A program made the position numbers and the translations under genes. Source: Motiliproteus sp. MSK22-1 (GTDB taxonomy: Bacteria > Pseudomonadota > Gammaproteobacteria > Pseudomonadales > Balneatricaceae). Taken from it: 64,000 nucleotides of DNA. This document shows, one piece after another, positions 8,338 through 18,307 of this stretch; within the stretch, counting starts at the first letter, position 1, and each line of letters starts with the position of its first letter. The stretch is from contig NZ_MIEQ01000049.1 of assembly GCF_001968815.1 (NCBI RefSeq), positions 62,001 through 126,000 on the forward strand, given 5' to 3'. The notes under the pieces are model-generated. The model had not been told where the DNA came from. It saw only the letters and a list, made by a program, of their open reading frames with translations, and made no database searches.

Positions 8338-9342
8338 GTGAGCAAAACACTTAATCTGTTGTGGTTACAGTCGGGTGGTTGTGGTGGCTGTACCATGTCG
8401 CTTTTGGCTGCGGAACAACCGACGCTGTTTGAAGCGTTGGAATCCTATGGGATTAATCTGTTATGGCATGCGTCCCTGTCCGGTAATAACAATCCTGGTT
8501 TGCTGGAATGGATAGAACAGATCTCAAACGGTAAGACCCCGCTTGATATACTCTGTCTTGAAGGGGCGGTGATGACAGGTCCCGATGGAACCGGACGCTT
8601 TCACCTGCTATCTGGCAGCGATCAACCGATGATGGAAGTCATTGAGCTTTTGGCAGGGAAGGCGGCTCATGTGGTTGCGGTCGGAAGCTGCTCCGCTTTT
8701 GGGGGCTTCAATCGCAGCAATAATAACCCCGCAGAGGCTAAAGGGTTGCAATACCTGGGTGAACAGGCTGGCGGTTTTCTGGGGAGTGACTTTCGTAGTG
8801 GTATGGCGATGCCGGTGATTAATATCTCTGGCTGTCCCACCCATCCTGAGTGGGTCTTGCATAGCCTGCAAGCCATTGCCTTGAATCTGCTGGATACTGC
8901 CCAACTGGATGAATTTAACCGTCCTCGGTTTTATACCGAACATCTGGTGCACCATGGTTGTCCGCGTAATGAGTTTTACGAATACAAAGCCAGTGCTGAA
9001 AAGCCTGCCCAATCCGGTTGCCTGATGGAAAATCTTGGCTGTCAGGCTACCCAGGCCCATGCTGACTGCAATATCCGTCTATGGAATGGTCACGGCTCCT
9101 GTCCCAAAGCCGGATATCCCTGTATTAATTGTACGGCTCCAGAATTTGAGGAACCGGGCCACCCATTCTACGAAACCCCCAAGGTAGCAGGCATACCTGT
9201 CGGTTTACCTACGGATATGCCCAAAGCCTGGTTTATCGCCTTGTCTTCACTTTCAAAGGCTGCAACACCAAAGCGTTTGAAAGAAAACGCAACCAGTGAA
9301 AAACTGAAAATAGTCCCGCAAATTTACAAAAAGAAAAGATAG
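8338..9342 (+). CDS. hupU: Regulatory [NiFe] hydrogenase (H2 sensor) small subunit HupU/HoxB
   Basis: This 334-residue iron-sulfur subunit begins directly with the hydrogenase domain (LLWLQSGGCGGCTMSLL) and lacks the twin-arginine signal and C-terminal membrane anchor of energy-yielding small subunits. That is the hallmark of cytoplasmic H2-sensing hydrogenases. Cys ligands for three FeS clusters are visible in GGCGGC, VGSCSAFGG, ISGCPTHPEW and HHGCPRNEFY, and in the cluster region around CLMENLGCQATQAHADC and CPKAGYPCINC. It starts with GTG at 8338, two bases after hupT stops, so translation is probably coupled. With HupV it forms the H2-binding module that controls HupT. Confidence 0.93.
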   Translation: MSKTLNLLWLQSGGCGGCTMSLLAAEQPTLFEALESYGINLLWHASLSGNNNPGLLEWIEQISNGKTPLDILCLEGAVMTGPDGTGRFHLLSGSDQPMMEVIELLAGKAAHVVAVGSCSAFGGFNRSNNNPAEAKGLQYLGEQAGGFLGSDFRSGMAMPVINISGCPTHPEWVLHSLQAIALNLLDTAQLDEFNRPRFYTEHLVHHGCPRNEFYEYKASAEKPAQSGCLMENLGCQATQAHADCNIRLWNGHGSCPKAGYPCINCTAPEFEEPGHPFYETPKVAGIPVGLPTDMPKAWFIALSSLSKAATPKRLKENATSEKLKIVPQIYKKKR

Positions 9343-9404
9343 GTTCCCTAAGGCAGTTCACCACACTTTAAGCCTTTAATCATAATAAAAAGCGATCGAA
9401 GAAA

Positions 9405-10850
9405 ATGGTTCGAAAAATCACGCTAGGTCCCGTTAATCGGGTAGAAGGGGAGCTGGAAGTTCAGTTGGAACTATCCCAGGGGCGAATTGAGGCGGCTTAT
9501 GTCAAGTCAACACTCTACCGTGGTTTTGAGAACCTGTTGACGGGGAAGAACCCAATGGATGCTCTGGCTATCACCCCCAGAATTTGCGGGATCTGCTCCG
9601 TTTCCCAGTCCGTGGCCTCTGCCAGAGCGATTGCTGATCTAGCTCAGGTGCAGATGCCAGCTAATGGTGAGCGAGTGACCAATATAATCCTGGCAACCGA
9701 AGTGGTAACTGATCTGTTGACCCATTTTTATCTATTCTTTATGCCGGATTTCAGTGATTCAGCCTACAACGCTGAGTCCTGGTCAAAGCTGGCAGCGCAG
9801 CGCTTTACCGCCATTCAGGGGGAGCGTCACTCTGCAATGTTGAAAGCAAGAGCTGAGTTTCTTCACATTATGGGAATTCTGGCCGGTAAGTGGCCTCATA
9901 GTCTGGTGTTTCAACCGGGAGGTGTCAGCAAAACCGTTACGCTATCCGAACAGCTGAAATTGAAGGGTATCGTTACTGGTTTTCGTGCTTTTCTTGAGTC
10001 AGTTCTGTTTGGCGATCGCTTGGAAAATATTGGTGCTCTGGATTCGGTAAATGCACTCAATCGCTGGCAGCAGGAACATGCTGAAGAGCGTTCAGACTTT
10101 GCTTTGTTTTTAGCAATTTCCGAGTCTCTGGATCTGCAAAAAGCAGGGAGCAGCTACAATCATTTTTTAGCTTACCCTGCATTTAATGTGGCTGGTACGG
10201 AAGTTTATTCCGGAGGAACGTATATTGATAATCAGCGAAAATCAGTGGACACCAAACAGATCAGCGAGCACCTTGATTCAGCCTGGTTAATCGGTGACCA
10301 ACAGCACCCTTCAGAAGGACTGACTGAACCCTATGCAGAAAAGCAGGATGCGTACACCTGGTGTAAAGCCCCCCGTTATGAGGGGAAAGCCATCGAAACC
10401 GGCTCCATCGCACGACAGTTTCTGGCCAAAGATGCGTTGGCTTCTGAACTTGTGAATGCTAGCGGAAGTAACATCCATAACCGAATTGTCCTCCGATTAA
10501 TGGAACTAGCCAAACTGGTTATTCAAATAGAAAACTGGATAGGCCAGATAAAACCCGCTGAAGCCTTTTGCAACCAAACTAAACTACCCAAAAAAGGGCA
10601 GGGAGTCGGGCTTTCTGAAGCGGCAAGGGGGGCCTTAGGCCACTGGCTTTCTGTGGAAAATGGCATTATCTCAAACTACCAGTTGATCGCCCCCACCAGC
10701 TGGAACTTCTCCCCGCGAGACAATCAGGGCCAGCCAGGGCCATTGGAATATGCGCTAAAAGGACTGGAGTATGACAGTCCTCAAGGGAAACTGATGATGC
10801 AGCATATTATCAGGTCGTTCGATCCCTGTATGGTTTGCACGGTGCATTAA
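9405..10850 (+). CDS. hupV: Regulatory [NiFe] hydrogenase large subunit HupV/HoxC
   Basis: This 481-residue subunit carries the NiFe active site. The N-terminal metal-binding pair is in PRICGICSVSQS (around residues 58-69) and the C-terminal pair in DPCMVCTVH. The protein ends at that His, so there is no C-terminal extension to be cut by a maturation protease. This is characteristic of regulatory hydrogenases and contrasts with hybC in this window, which has a 15-residue tail. The conserved start ITLGPVNRVEGELEV is present. It forms a dimer with HupU and signals H2 to HupT. It is the last gene of the hupTUV operon and is followed by a long AT-rich gap. Confidence 0.93.
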   Translation: MVRKITLGPVNRVEGELEVQLELSQGRIEAAYVKSTLYRGFENLLTGKNPMDALAITPRICGICSVSQSVASARAIADLAQVQMPANGERVTNIILATEVVTDLLTHFYLFFMPDFSDSAYNAESWSKLAAQRFTAIQGERHSAMLKARAEFLHIMGILAGKWPHSLVFQPGGVSKTVTLSEQLKLKGIVTGFRAFLESVLFGDRLENIGALDSVNALNRWQQEHAEERSDFALFLAISESLDLQKAGSSYNHFLAYPAFNVAGTEVYSGGTYIDNQRKSVDTKQISEHLDSAWLIGDQQHPSEGLTEPYAEKQDAYTWCKAPRYEGKAIETGSIARQFLAKDALASELVNASGSNIHNRIVLRLMELAKLVIQIENWIGQIKPAEAFCNQTKLPKKGQGVGLSEAARGALGHWLSVENGIISNYQLIAPTSWNFSPRDNQGQPGPLEYALKGLEYDSPQGKLMMQHIIRSFDPCMVCTVH

Positions 10851-11541
10851 ATAATAAGTATTTAAAATCAATATATTAACTGGATAAAGTTGTTTCAAAA
10901 TCCTCTATGAAAATGCTGGAACGTTGGCGGTGAAATCTAAGGTCTCTTTGCATTTTTGTACAGGTTTGCCAGGATCTCAGACCAACTAAATATGTAAAAC
11001 ACCTCAAAATAAAAGCATTTGGTATCTGGTGTTCAATGTCCCGTCAGAAATCTATTAATCTAACTCCGCTTACCTTTGTTTGCATAGAGTTGAGCTAATT
11101 AATCCGATAGTTTTAACGAACCGTCCAGTAGTTACGAGATGACTGGGCAAGGGAGTTGAGTTCACGGAATACGTTGTCATCAGAATGATGAAGGAATATT
11201 ACCTTTAGTTATGAACATGAACTATAGAATAGGCAGAAATAGTTTCCATCAAACTAGAAGCGTCACAACCTAGCTATGGCTAAACACAATCTATCAGGAT
11301 CAAAACTGGGAGATAGTGTTGACTGCGATAGCTTTGCTATAGTGTTTCTGACAAATTTAATATTACAAAAGAGAACAATGAACATAAGCGGTTAATTACT
11401 TACAGGGACTAAAAGGAAAATCTATGGGGATTTATACGGGTAACTCTCTCTTTTACAAGATTGATATTTCCGATCTAGCCTGAGCTAATTCAGTTTAACA
11501 GTTTTCATATTGTTAATCAGGTTCTGGATATAAAACATAGA
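10851..11541. other. 691-base AT-rich region without a recognisable gene
   Basis: Neither strand holds an open frame with coding character. Only very short peptides such as one starting at 11424 are possible, and none has a convincing ribosome site. The base composition is clearly more AT-rich than the hupTUV genes and matches the next gene. It may be decayed sequence, but I could not identify a remnant of any known family. Confidence 0.5.
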
Positions 11542-12171
11542 CTAATGGTACGACTCTTTTTCTAAGTGATAGTCAAAGTTTACCTCGTTGTAGCTATTTA
11601 CTAATACTTTATCTTTTAACAAAAAATTAATCTTATCTCTAACTTCATTTCCTGGGCTTGGAAAGGAAGTGTAGGTGTAGTACCTCCCTGTTGGTGACCT
11701 CATGATTCTATTTTTAAGTCTATAGAAAAAGTTTTTATTTTTTTTGTTTGCGTTTGATTTTATAAAAACAATTAATGCTCTGTGAGATGTTCTGATTCTA
11801 TCTTCTATCGTAGTGCTAAGATTAGGTGTTGCTCCACCATCGCCATCACCGTTTATCTTGATGTTATTCCAGGTAAGAATAGTGTCGCTGCCTATTGTTT
11901 TAATAACCTCACAAGTACATATCTCTTCTACAAGTTCCCAAGGATAGTACTCAGTTTTTGCATAGGGTTGCTTCGCAATTTGTATCCCGTGCTGGCCTAA
12001 TTCGCATGTCAAGAAGCCACCATCTTTTCGAACGCGGTTAAAATCTTGTATTAAATGTCGAAAGCAAGCTGCAGAGGCCAAGATAAATGCACTGCCAATT
12101 ATGATTTTGGCCCATGTGGAGCCTTCAGGAAAGTCATTCCAATACACATACAGAAAAATTGACGCAAACAC
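11542..12171 (-). CDS. Hypothetical membrane-anchored protein, 5' end probably frameshifted
   Basis: The open frame from GTG 12171 encodes 209 residues. It has two N-terminal membrane helices (about 1-12 and 22-40), then a soluble domain with alternating strands (PWELVEEICTCEVIKTIGSD, RALIVFIKSNANKK). I do not recognise a family; the layout of two membrane helices plus a beta-rich domain that begins with the site of a local bend is shared by many uncharacterised YcxB-like proteins. The first helix appears truncated: upstream, the same frame continues in a hydrophobic run without a start. A second short frame, ATG 12272 to stop 12177, encodes a matching N-terminus ending in YWFLVTYFM. One extra T in the T4 run (A4 on plus, 12186-12189) would join them. 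Codon use is AT-rich compared with its neighbours. Confidence 0.5.
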   Translation of the reverse strand: MFASIFLYVYWNDFPEGSTWAKIIIGSAFILASAACFRHLIQDFNRVRKDGGFLTCELGQHGIQIAKQPYAKTEYYPWELVEEICTCEVIKTIGSDTILTWNNIKINGDGDGGATPNLSTTIEDRIRTSHRALIVFIKSNANKKNKNFFYRLKNRIMRSPTGRYYTYTSFPSPGNEVRDKINFLLKDKVLVNSYNEVNFDYHLEKESYH

Positions 12172-12340
12172 GAAAGCTATTCCATAAAATAGGTAACTAA
12201 AAACCAGTAAGCAGTATTTTCCAGTATCTGCACTTTATCGTTTTGTATTCGGCATATCATAGTTCTTCTCATTGTATAATAGCTATTCCGTTCAAAGGAG
12301 GATAAGGTATCAGGCCCTTTTGACTTCCAGTCAACTGACT

Positions 12341-13777
12341 TTAGTTTAGAAGATCATTAATATTAAACACACCTCCTTGACCAAGCTCCTCTGATAATTG
12401 ATGGCGCACTATGTTGCGAATATGCCCCGGTAAGCCTTGTTTGCTGATGATTCCGGCGATTAACCATTGATCTAGTTGTAACCTGGGATCATATTCGTTG
12501 TGGGCTTGTGTTATCAGTGTTTGTTGATATTGATTAATCTCATTGTTTATCACGTATATGATTTCCTCTTGTACTTTTTTGTTCAGCATTTTTGTTAGTT
12601 CCGAGTCATTTTTCAATAATAGAGGGTCTGCCTTAAGAGCTATCAAGCTGTGTGATGGATGACTCTTGTCGATGTTTTTTATCTGAACGTCCTGCTGACG
12701 GTAAAATTTTGAATCAGCTCCTTTGCAAATAGTGATTTCCAGGTGTGATTTTGCAATTTGAGTGACTGTTTCAACGGGGTATTGATAATCTGCATAAACA
12801 GGAATATCAACTAATTCAGGAATATCATGCAAGTCATAAAATAAATCATCAAGCTCTCTCTCATTCTCTGCTATATCCCGTTTACGTCTGGATATTCTGC
12901 TCCCAGCGTCTGATATCTCTTGCTGTAATTTGAGTGATTTGTTTTTAATCTCGGACAATATCTTTCTTTTGCTGTAGTAAGAAGAGGTGTTCTCTGTTTG
13001 ATTCTGGTTTGTGAGCAGAGCTATCTTCCAGTCCTTTTCTAAGAGTAATAGTTGCTGTTGTTGCTCTGTTTTTCGTTGCTCCTGTCTTTCCAGCTTACCT
13101 CGTAAGTTTTTTGTCTCTTCTCGTAAATCAAGGATATCCTGTTGGATATCTCGATATTCTGGATTCAGAATTCTGTTATATGAGTCAATATATTGTTTGC
13201 TTTCAATCTTGACGTATTTCTGAGTAATAAAGTTGATTTTTGCCAATGAAAAGCTCAGATAGACTTCGTTGCCACGTTTGTCGTCATACTTGTCAATGAG
13301 GTTAATGTTGTTAAATTGTTGACCCAATGAGGGATATAGCTGTGGTTGGCTGATGTCCAGCTTGATTCGTAATCCGAAATCATCAATATTCTGTTGGCGT
13401 AGCTGAGATGCTATTTTCCGGTTTTTGAGCTTTTGTCGATGTTCAGCCAGTTTGGCGTAGAGTAATTGTGCTTTTCCAAAAAGTTGATTCTGTTCTGCTT
13501 GCCTTGCTGCTTCAGCAACGTCATCTAACCAATCATCAAACAATGCTTTAGCCTGATATAGCTTTTCTTGTGTCTTTGCGTCCCCGGGCTTTTCATAGGA
13601 GGCTTGTTGATACTGATCTATCGCCTGTTGGTATTTACCTAGTGACAGGTAGTCATCACCGGCATTAATAAATCGTCGATGAGCGCAACCTGAAGCAAGC
13701 AGAGTGAAAATAATCAGTAGTGAAAGTAAAGCCCGGCCCATTCTGTGTCCTATCGTGTCTGTGTTTGATTGACTCAT
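12341..13777 (-). CDS. Lipoprotein with tetratricopeptide-like repeats and coiled coil
   Basis: This 478-residue protein starts with a lipoprotein signal, a hydrophobic stretch ending in the lipobox LLASGC (Cys about residue 31), so it should be exported and lipid-anchored. The mature N-terminus has a TPR-like pair (DDYLSLGKYQQAIDQYQQAS, about 38-75). A second helical stretch follows (AARQAEQNQLFGKAQLLYAKL). The middle (about 225-310) is a strong coiled coil with a Gln/Glu run. The C-terminal third has no recognisable domain. Function is unknown. It lies alone between two convergent or unrelated genes and is AT-richer than the hydrogenase genes. Confidence 0.7.
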   Translation of the reverse strand: MSQSNTDTIGHRMGRALLSLLIIFTLLASGCAHRRFINAGDDYLSLGKYQQAIDQYQQASYEKPGDAKTQEKLYQAKALFDDWLDDVAEAARQAEQNQLFGKAQLLYAKLAEHRQKLKNRKIASQLRQQNIDDFGLRIKLDISQPQLYPSLGQQFNNINLIDKYDDKRGNEVYLSFSLAKINFITQKYVKIESKQYIDSYNRILNPEYRDIQQDILDLREETKNLRGKLERQEQRKTEQQQQLLLLEKDWKIALLTNQNQTENTSSYYSKRKILSEIKNKSLKLQQEISDAGSRISRRKRDIAENERELDDLFYDLHDIPELVDIPVYADYQYPVETVTQIAKSHLEITICKGADSKFYRQQDVQIKNIDKSHPSHSLIALKADPLLLKNDSELTKMLNKKVQEEIIYVINNEINQYQQTLITQAHNEYDPRLQLDQWLIAGIISKQGLPGHIRNIVRHQLSEELGQGGVFNINDLLN

Positions 13778-13852
13778 TCGGGTAAGAGTAATTGCAAGTA
13801 CCTGAATATTAACTTAATCATCGGGCTGTATCGCCTGCCCCAAAAAGCGCTG

Positions 13853-13877
13853 CTAAAAACGCTACTTAGTATTAGCG
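13853..13877 (-). terminator. Probable intrinsic terminator for the diguanylate cyclase gene
   Basis: Read on the minus strand, the stem CGCTA / TAGCG (13873-13877 and 13860-13864) is followed by TTTTT (13859-13855). It lies about 130 bases past the stop at 14010. The stem is short, so strength is uncertain. A direct repeat CTAATACTAA occurs twice just upstream. Confidence 0.4.
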
Positions 13878-14009
13878 CTATTTTAGTATTAGAGCCTGTC
13901 GAGTGATCGCAGGTGGGGATTTAGTTGGTGATCCGGGACAGGGCCACCAGCAGGCTGCGGTTCTGGCCTGGTATCTGAGTGGCATGATTTGTTCGAGTGC
14001 TTTATCCCT

Positions 14010-15506
14010 TTATCCTGAAACAACTCTATTTCGGCCACTGTCTTTGGCTGTATAGAGTAATTCATCCACTCGCCTAAACAGCTCTTCGGACCTCTCATTT
14101 TGCCTGTATTGGCTGACACCAAAACTGGATGTTACTGGGGCCTGAAGGCCGAAGTTATTGTTTTCGATAACGCTTCGCAGTTCTTCTGCCAGCTGAGTTG
14201 CTCCATTACTATCAGACTCGTTGCAGATGATCAGAAACTCTTCTCCGCCCCAGCGTCCAGCTAAGTCGGTATCACGAATACGTTTACTCAGAGTATTGCT
14301 GAACTCTATAAGTACACGATCTCCAACACTGTGCCCATAGGTATCGTTAATACTCTTGAAGTGGTCAATATCAATTAGTATCACCGAAAAGGGGCGTTCA
14401 TATCGCTTGGAATTACTAATCAGTTCCTTAATTCTGGTTTCTATAAAATTTCGGTTTGCGATACCAGTCAGGTGGTCTGTCTTGGATAAAAGGTCGAGAT
14501 CTCGGTTTTTTTGTACCAGCTCTGCCGCCATGGCCTCACGACTTTGGAGCTGTTTAGATAGCAGAATAAATAGGGTCATGATGATAACGCAGATGAGAGA
14601 GGATATGGCCCCAATGCTGATTAAATCTCGCTTCCAATCTCCCAGAAGGCTATTTTCCATTGTGCTGGCACAGACATAGATGGGGTGTATTTTGGCAAAA
14701 CGGCAGTTCACAAGCACATTTGTCTTTGATATATGACTGTACATACGCAACGAGGTTTGTGGCAGTCGTTGCTTCAGAAATGGTTGGATTGCAGGGTTTC
14801 GCCCAAAGACTTTTCCGATACTCTCGTCTTTAGCCGGGTGACGCATCAATAGGGTGGAGTCCTCGCGCAGTAGGCTGACATAGCTTCCTTCTTCCAACTT
14901 TAACGAATCGTAGAATGAGCTGAAATATTCCGGTACCAATGAGACAACTACCACCCCACCAAAGCTACCATCGTGCGCGGGCAGTCGCCTGGCAACATTC
15001 AGTAGCCATTGATTCTCGTTACTTCTGCGCCTCACCGGAACATCTATATACATCCCCAGGCTGGGGTCATTCTTCAGGGTACGGAAATAGCCCCTTTCTG
15101 AAAAATTGGGCCGGGAGGTAGGGTAACGAAATGTTGTCGCCAGAGGGTTTCCGGTAGAATCGAGGACAGAGAGTGCCTTGATGTGTGGCATCCCCGTAAT
15201 GTAGGAGTTGAGTAGTTCATAGAGCCCTCGCTCGGTATTATTCGCCAGAAACCTTCCATCTTCGAGTTTGGTGACAGTCGCTCGTAGCAGAAGATCAACG
15301 CTATCGTAAATACGAGCGGTCTGCTCAAGAAGAAGGCTGTTAAATCGATTTGCGTTCTGGATTTCTTCGGCGAGGATGGATTGGCGCTTTTCGTAAAGAT
15401 ACAAAGCAGAACTCACCAGCACCGCCAATGAAAGAAGAATGCCTAATAGCAGGGTTCGTTGGCTTAGTCGCTCTAGAATTGCCTGACGTAATTTCTGTGA
15501 CTGCAT
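14010..15506 (-). CDS. Membrane-bound diguanylate cyclase with periplasmic Cache-type sensor
   Basis: This 498-residue enzyme would make cyclic di-GMP. It has a membrane helix at about 18-38, a periplasmic sensor domain (about 40-285) of double-Cache style (GTPGNPLATTFRYP-like strand-turns and MYIDVPVRRR are visible as LSVLDSTGNPLATTFRYP and GMYIDVPVRRR), a second helix at about 293-318, and a C-terminal GGDEF domain. The active site reads WGGEEFLIIC, which is a functional variant, and an inhibitory site RDTD lies five residues upstream, so product feedback is expected. The signature DHLTGIANRNFIETRI marks the domain start. It is monocistronic in this view. Confidence 0.88.
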   Translation of the reverse strand: MQSQKLRQAILERLSQRTLLLGILLSLAVLVSSALYLYEKRQSILAEEIQNANRFNSLLLEQTARIYDSVDLLLRATVTKLEDGRFLANNTERGLYELLNSYITGMPHIKALSVLDSTGNPLATTFRYPTSRPNFSERGYFRTLKNDPSLGMYIDVPVRRRSNENQWLLNVARRLPAHDGSFGGVVVVSLVPEYFSSFYDSLKLEEGSYVSLLREDSTLLMRHPAKDESIGKVFGRNPAIQPFLKQRLPQTSLRMYSHISKTNVLVNCRFAKIHPIYVCASTMENSLLGDWKRDLISIGAISSLICVIIMTLFILLSKQLQSREAMAAELVQKNRDLDLLSKTDHLTGIANRNFIETRIKELISNSKRYERPFSVILIDIDHFKSINDTYGHSVGDRVLIEFSNTLSKRIRDTDLAGRWGGEEFLIICNESDSNGATQLAEELRSVIENNNFGLQAPVTSSFGVSQYRQNERSEELFRRVDELLYTAKDSGRNRVVSG

Positions 15507-15910
15507 CTATTGCCCTCTGTCCGCAGCAATAACAGGGCTGGACGGGATTAAGAGTTATCTTCGGTACTACTGGGTTTTTGTTACGAGTCTGTTGGATTGA
15601 TCTGTGCAGGGTTACTCTGGACATTTATTAACAAAGCGATTCTATCAGTTGGATATATTGTCTTGATGGAACGTTAACAATCTGAAAGTGTAGTTGAGTA
15701 TTCCCTAATTTAATCTGAATTTCTATGTTATCTATATTAAAAACAGACAACTATGAAATATAGTGCTACTTTCTAACTTAGCCAATAATACTCTTTCTCG
15801 GTTCTGATTTGATTGATTTTAAGTAATCAGGTTGAGGTAGAAAGACCTCCTGCCATTTCACTGAGAAGGATGTAAGGCCCCATTAACTGCTGATTAAGTA
15901 GGTTTCCTGA
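15507..15910. other. 404-base intergenic region
   Basis: This region separates the divergent diguanylate cyclase and chemoreceptor genes. It is AT-rich around 15690-15780. I see no RNA gene, repeat or convincing regulatory site. Confidence 0.4.
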
Positions 15911-17062
15911 ATGAAGTCACTTTTTGTACGTATGCGCAGTATTCATTGGGTAGGCATTGTTCTTTTGATCGGTAATGCCTTGTTGCTGACAGACAATATC
16001 TGGTCAACAGTGATCCAGTTAGTTGTTGCTGCGGTTGTCCTGATTCATGATTTGGATGAGAAACGTTGGGGAGTCGACACGCTTCGTCAAGTATCTGATT
16101 ACATGAAGCATTTTTCTGCAAAAGATCTGTCTCATGACCCCGAGGTCAATGTTAATTTCAATACTGAACTGGCAGAAGTGATGCTGGTGATTGACGATTT
16201 TCGCAATAATATTCGCCAGGCTCTTTTGGAAGCTTCACAGGTTGCAGATTCCAGTCTTAGTGCTACCGGTGAAATACAGCAGATAATGGATAGTTTTAGT
16301 ACCCGTATTTTGGAAAGTGATGAGTTGATACTTCAGGCAACTCAAGAGCTTTCTGAAGTCAATCAGTTATCGGAAAGTCTGGTGGATAACGCCAGGGAAA
16401 CTCAGGAAAAAATCCTGTGTGTGGGAGAGGTGCTTGGCAGCTCACAGCAGGATATTACGGATCTTGAGAAGCGCCTTGGAGAATACTCCAGTCATAATAA
16501 TGAGTTGGCCAACCGACTGGGTGAACTGTCCAGTAATGCGGAACAGATTCGTAGCGTGCTGACGGTGGTGGGCAGTATTGCTGAACAGACTAACTTATTG
16601 GCATTAAATGCTGCGATAGAAGCCGCACGAGCAGGTGATCAGGGGCGCGGTTTTGCCGTGGTAGCCGACGAGGTGCGTAGCCTGGCTGTCCGGACCCAGC
16701 AAAGTCTGGAAGAAATTCATCAGATTATTAGCAGCATCACTCATTCGACAGATGATGCCACTCAGCAAATGAAGAGCCAGACTGAATTGCTCAGTGGAGT
16801 CATCAATACGATGGAAGGCACTGTTGAGAGTATTTCGCAGGCAACCATCCAGGCCAGGGATGCTGCTGAATTAATGGAAATGACCGCAGACATTTCTCGG
16901 CAGTTATTGCAGAAAAATACCGAGACCAACGCAATTGTTACCCGCTTTAATCAGAATACCAACAGCGATCAGTCTACCATTGCACGAGTTGTTGAACTTA
17001 TCCACAGACAAAAGACACTTGAGGAAAAGATGAACTCCAAGCTTGAAGAGTTCACCCTGTAA
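15911..17062 (+). CDS. Small methyl-accepting chemotaxis protein
   Basis: This 383-residue transducer has two closely spaced N-terminal membrane helices (about 10-28 and 32-46) and almost no periplasmic loop, so it probably senses an intracellular or membrane signal. The cytoplasmic part has the hairpin signature of chemoreceptors, [20 protein letters not shown] followed by [17 protein letters not shown] at about 217-250. No HAMP domain is evident. No CheW-binding tail or other chemotaxis gene adjoins it, so it must use a signalling array encoded elsewhere. The ATG at 15911 is the only sensible start. Confidence 0.88.
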   Translation: MKSLFVRMRSIHWVGIVLLIGNALLLTDNIWSTVIQLVVAAVVLIHDLDEKRWGVDTLRQVSDYMKHFSAKDLSHDPEVNVNFNTELAEVMLVIDDFRNNIRQALLEASQVADSSLSATGEIQQIMDSFSTRILESDELILQATQELSEVNQLSESLVDNARETQEKILCVGEVLGSSQQDITDLEKRLGEYSSHNNELANRLGELSSNAEQIRSVLTVVGSIAEQTNLLALNAAIEAARAGDQGRGFAVVADEVRSLAVRTQQSLEEIHQIISSITHSTDDATQQMKSQTELLSGVINTMEGTVESISQATIQARDAAELMEMTADISRQLLQKNTETNAIVTRFNQNTNSDQSTIARVVELIHRQKTLEEKMNSKLEEFTL

Positions 17063-17270
17063 TAGCCGCTGACCCATTAGTTCAAAGCATCTGGTTGGTT
17101 AAAGCGGCAGAGTGTAACAATGATCGGTAACAGGTTGATTCCAATCCATGCCGCAGATCAAGAGCATCGATGATTTCAGCATTGCTCAACTTCAGGCGTA
17201 ATGGTTCAATCAGCAATGGATTTCACAGGTTGCACTCGCTCAAATCAAAACGTTGAAAAGGGATATTCTT

Positions 17271-18164
17271 ATGTTCAAAAAGGTCTTTCAGATCACCCAT
17301 TCATTATTGCTGGTTATAGCGGCTTTTGCGGCCCAAGCCACCAGTCATGATGAATCTCCATCATTTAAGGCTTTGCCGCTCACGGATAATATTTCGATGT
17401 TGCAAGGTCGAGGAGGAAATCTGGCTGTATTATCCGGTAAGCAGGGGATACTGCTAATCGATGACGATTTTAAAGCCATGTCTGATGCGCTTAAGGCTGA
17501 ATTATCTAATTATGGTGGCCTGGATAAACTGACTTACATTATCAACACGCATTGGCATGGGGATCATACGCAGGGGAATCTGGCTTTAGGTGATCATGCG
17601 CAAATTGTTGCCCATGATAATGTTCGTACTCGCTTGTTAACCCGCCAGGAAATCAAATTGTTTAACATGGTCTCAGAGCCATACCCAGAAGCAGCATTAC
17701 CTTCAATCACCTATCAACAGGCGATGACGCTGTATATTAATGGCGAGGAAATAAACGTCGTTCATTATCCTAATGGCCATACGGATGGTGATTCCATCGT
17801 ATATTTCAAGAATGCCAATGTGGTGCATATGGGAGATCATTTCTTTTCCGGGTTCTTCCCGTTTGTTGATATAAGCTCGGGTGGCAACGTACTGAAAATG
17901 GCAGCCAATATCGAGGCTGTACTTCATCGTGTGGATGATCAGACTAAGATAATTCCGGGTCACGGACCATTGTCCAGCAAGTCAGATTTGCGAGCTTTTC
18001 ATGAAATGTTAGTGGGCACTGCTGCCGAAGTTAAGGCGATGAAAGATAAGGGGATGAGTCAGGAGCAGGCCCAAAAAGAAGGGTTGTCTGACCAATGGAA
18101 TGAATGGACTGACGGCTTTCTTTCTACAGAAAGCTGGATAGGGATTGTTTACCAGAGTCTCTAA
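17271..18164 (+). CDS. Secreted metallo-beta-lactamase-fold hydrolase
   Basis: This 297-residue protein has an N-terminal signal peptide (hydrophobic SLLLVIAAFAAQA, residues 11-23) and a metallo-beta-lactamase fold. The zinc motif is NTHWHGDH with His94, His96, Asp98 and His99. Later ligands are visible in NGHTDGDSIVYF and HMGDHFFSG, and PGHGPLSSK closes the site. The overall pattern fits periplasmic MBL-fold hydrolases of unknown substrate that are common in marine gammaproteobacteria rather than a true beta-lactamase. I prefer the ATG at 17271, preceded by AAAGGG, over a TTG at 17253. It appears monocistronic. Confidence 0.8.
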   Translation: MFKKVFQITHSLLLVIAAFAAQATSHDESPSFKALPLTDNISMLQGRGGNLAVLSGKQGILLIDDDFKAMSDALKAELSNYGGLDKLTYIINTHWHGDHTQGNLALGDHAQIVAHDNVRTRLLTRQEIKLFNMVSEPYPEAALPSITYQQAMTLYINGEEINVVHYPNGHTDGDSIVYFKNANVVHMGDHFFSGFFPFVDISSGGNVLKMAANIEAVLHRVDDQTKIIPGHGPLSSKSDLRAFHEMLVGTAAEVKAMKDKGMSQEQAQKEGLSDQWNEWTDGFLSTESWIGIVYQSL

Positions 18165-18307
18165 CTGTTGGCACTGCAGATACTGAGTGACTCTCTGGAT
18201 AACTGGAGTTTGGGGAAATAGCAGCCTGTGCTGTTACTCCCCCGTCGAAAGTTCCGGACAACACTCTAAAAAGAAGGGGTAGAGTTGCTCCTGAATTATC
18301 TCGAATG

